From assembly GCA_905220665.1 (NCBI GenBank), contig CAJNAR010000021.1:124001-188000 (forward strand): 64,000 nt of DNA, in the 5' to 3' direction. The notes under the pieces are model-generated. The model had not been told where the DNA came from, did no database searches, and worked only from the letters and a program-made list of their open reading frames with translations. Of the stretch, positions 62,272 through 64,000 are shown in pieces. This DNA comes from Albugo candida. Lineage: Eukaryota; Oomycota; Peronosporomycetes; Albuginales; Albuginaceae. Numbering within the stretch: position 1 is the stretch's first letter; each line of letters begins with the position of its first letter. A program made the position numbers and the translations under genes.

Positions 62272-63703
62272 ATGGTATTGACGCAAATCAGACGGACGTG
62301 CGCGCTGCTTCCGACAAAACGACAGACTGCAGCTTCCAAGTTGCATTTTCCCGCTTTGTATGTGTTGCAACGGAAGTTTTGGCTCGATACATCATTCTTG
62401 CGGAAGAATGATGGTAAGGATATAACATGATTAAAGCTAATTTAATTGTAGTTGCATTAGCGAGCGCGGAACTCGAAAGTATACAGAAAACTCAAATATG
62501 CATTGAATTCCAAGCAAAGCAAACGCATCAGAGTATGTTTTGACATGACAGTAGGCTATTTTCAATCACCATAATTCGCTGATACGAAATGGTTAGAATG
62601 CCTTGAACAGTATCGCGAGTGGTTTAATGATCATCGTGCGAACATCATTCCCGAAGGGCAAGTGATGTCATTGGTACCGAGCTCTTCAGCCTCGAATATC
62701 TTATAATTTCTCTGAAATTGAAGTTGCAGAAACAATTTCGAACTGCTTCAAAGCGCATCTGTGAGCATATATGTCAACAAGAGACTCAATTCTGGGATGA
62801 GATGCCGAAAATTGGGTCTTCGGATGTTAATGAAAGCGATGAAGATAGAGATTTGAAGCCGAACCTATACGCTGACGCAATTCATTTGACCATTCTTCGT
62901 CATCGCTTGACTCAATTGCTAGAACGCTCCGAAGGCGTAGAGAGCCTCCAAGGTGTCATTGTTATGTGGGGTTTTGCTGGCGTTACCTGACATCATACTC
63001 TCGTGTGTGCAGAAGCGTTTACTGTCAGCGATTTTTGTAACATGGTGGAGTCGTTGATCGAGGGAAAGCATGAAACCTGGCTGAAATGTACTGCTTTATC
63101 GCTCGTTGCATTCAGGAGAAAGCTGATTTGTGCAATAGATCAATGTATACTTCGCGATAATGATTGCGACCAAAAGCTCACGAAAGACGAATGTACTCAA
63201 TTGGTCGACGATATCGTTTCACGACACAAAGCAATTCTCAAAGATATCATCTCTTTGCATGTGCGACTTTCTATTTGTGCGACCTGGACAATTTTGAATT
63301 GCAATCTTAGGTTCAATTACCGAAAGCTGCTGAGCGAAGCCTCTGTAAAAGCATGATTGAAGAAACGTGGCGATCGAAACTTGGGGAAAAAGGTCGCTCT
63401 ATTTGGCACTTTGCACAGCCTATAATCGAAAAGCAGGACAGTGTGAAAGCATTAGACTTTGGGACGTTGCTGGACTCACAGGTGGGCAAATGATGAAATA
63501 CACAGAGCAGCTTACGTGGGTTTATATATTAGCGTAAAGAATTCCCTGAACTCACCGATCTCACCAACGTGTTCGCTAAGGGCTTTCATAAAGATCGAGT
63601 ACTCTATCATGAGGAGCGGAGTGATCGATGGATGACTCGCCGTAATGGGCTTATGATCATCATTGGACTTGGAATATTAGATTATGCCTCGGTTTTAGTG
63701 TGA
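62272..63703 (+). CDS. Unknown, probably mitochondrial protein with C-terminal membrane helix
   Basis: Seven exons fit, with introns near 62412-62450, 62535-62598, 62663-62724, 62951-63011, 63260-63309 and 63481-63533. The N-terminus MVLTQIRRTCALLPTKRQTA is basic and hydroxylated, like a mitochondrial presequence. The mature part is helical and charged (QKCLEQYREWFNDHRANIIP, ILRHRLTQLLERSEGVESLQ, FRRKLICAIDQCIL, DDIVSRHKAILKD, IEETWRSKLGEKGRSIWHF) and ends in one hydrophobic helix (GLMIIIGLGILDYASVLV) at the extreme C-terminus. All frames join in phase with GT-AG borders. I recognise no family, and the exon borders need transcript proof. Confidence 0.58.
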
Positions 63704-63788
63704 CGTAAGTAACATCTACGTACTCTGCTGAAGTTTCATCAATATAGAATAGGCTCAACGTTCTGTATGAGTACTCGCACAAGTTGTC

Positions 63789-64000
63789 ATGCGCTCTTTC
63801 TTTTGCCTCGTGAGGCTCACGACTGATGTGACCAACCGATTGTGCATTTTGTCACGAAACACGATCAAGCTTTGGGAGGCATTACCAACTGAATATGGCG
63901 CAGTTTTTCTCGCCGTATGTGTTGGCTTGTTCGTTTGCAATACGAATCTGGTACCTTGGGACGTGTTATCAAAGCAGAACAATTCTCTTATACAAAGCAA
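63789..64000 (+). CDS. Partial gene at right edge, N-terminal membrane/targeting segment
   Basis: An open frame starts at ATG 63789 (MRSFFCLVRLTTDVTNRLCI) and remains open to the window end. The N-terminus is basic and could be a mitochondrial presequence. A transmembrane helix follows (AVFLAVCVGLFVCNTNLV). The arrangement resembles the beginning of a mitochondrial rhomboid protease, but only the first 70 residues are visible and no catalytic motif lies in the window. A minus-strand open frame across the same bases is the alternative. Confidence 0.35.
   Translation, partial: MRSFFCLVRLTTDVTNRLCILSRNTIKLWEALPTEYGAVFLAVCVGLFVCNTNLVPWDVLSKQNNSLIQS

Noticed and set aside
63755..64000. Minus-strand open frame at the right edge
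   Set aside because: It has no recognisable domain. The plus-strand frame in the same place begins with ATG and encodes a plausible targeting sequence and membrane helix, so I preferred that at low confidence.

Overview
This window looks like a gene-dense nuclear contig of an oomycete (stramenopile). The evidence is eukaryotic gene structure, with many GT-AG introns of only about 44-65 nt, very short intergenic gaps, moderate AT content, and a protein set with strong oomycete flavour: several FYVE-type zinc-finger proteins fused to ankyrin, RING or GAF/START-like modules, a Cys-rich PLAC8-family protein, and a formin with a PDZ-like N-terminus. The low GC and extreme compaction suggest an Albugo-like species, but that is an inference from recall and no species-level proof is visible. 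All gene models were assembled by eye from reading frames, splice consensus and known protein families. I saw no rRNA, tRNA, CRISPR array or intact transposon.

Layout, left to right. 1-9 kb: an RRM protein running off the left edge, the mitochondrial 2-oxoglutarate dehydrogenase E2 subunit (DLST), then MCM4 head-to-head with a TIPIN/Csm3/Swi3-type fork-protection subunit over a 51-bp shared promoter carrying an E2F-like site, then a FYVE+RING protein. 9.6-13.2 kb: inositol-phosphate kinase (ITPK family), a small coiled-coil protein, a NUDT15-like Nudix hydrolase that may be spliced to it, and an ankyrin + FYVE-like protein. 13.7-23.4 kb: a type I membrane protein, a nuclear-looking cupredoxin-fold protein, a tristetraprolin-type CCCH protein, a FYVE-GAF-START-like protein, a mitochondrial gamma-butyrobetaine dioxygenase-type enzyme, and a tail-anchored protein of unknown function. 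23.7-29.2 kb: a WW-domain-bearing mRNA cap methyltransferase, succinate dehydrogenase subunit D, an HDEL protein disulfide isomerase, and a PWI-like/RS protein.

29.4-42.7 kb: a 1719-residue formin with seven CCDC53-like repeats where a proline-rich FH1 would be expected, a PLAC8 protein, splicing factor SF3A1, the Fe-S co-chaperone HscB, the GTPase GNL1, a short unknown protein and a myristoylatable ankyrin protein. 42.9-52.8 kb: a coiled-coil protein, an ABCB half-transporter head-to-head with a PPR protein, a domesticated Tigger/pogo-like transposase whose third catalytic acidic residue is Arg, a second ankyrin + FYVE-like protein paralogous to the one at 12-13 kb, and ESCRT-I subunit VPS28. 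52.8-64 kb: an unknown membrane protein, ZNHIT2-like protein, a double-PDZ/double-PH protein, an RCC1-repeat protein, an inositol polyphosphate 5-phosphatase with C-terminal C2, an unknown probable mitochondrial protein and the start of a further gene at the right edge.

Functional themes are phosphoinositide and inositol-phosphate signalling or membrane traffic (FYVE proteins, ITPK, 5-phosphatase, VPS28, PH protein), mitochondrial metabolism (DLST, SDHD, HscB, dioxygenase, PPR, ABCB), DNA replication (MCM4 with TIPIN) and RNA processing (SF3A1, cap methyltransferase, PWI/RS, RRM, CCCH). Neighbours are mostly functionally unrelated; the MCM4/TIPIN pair is the clearest functionally coherent arrangement.
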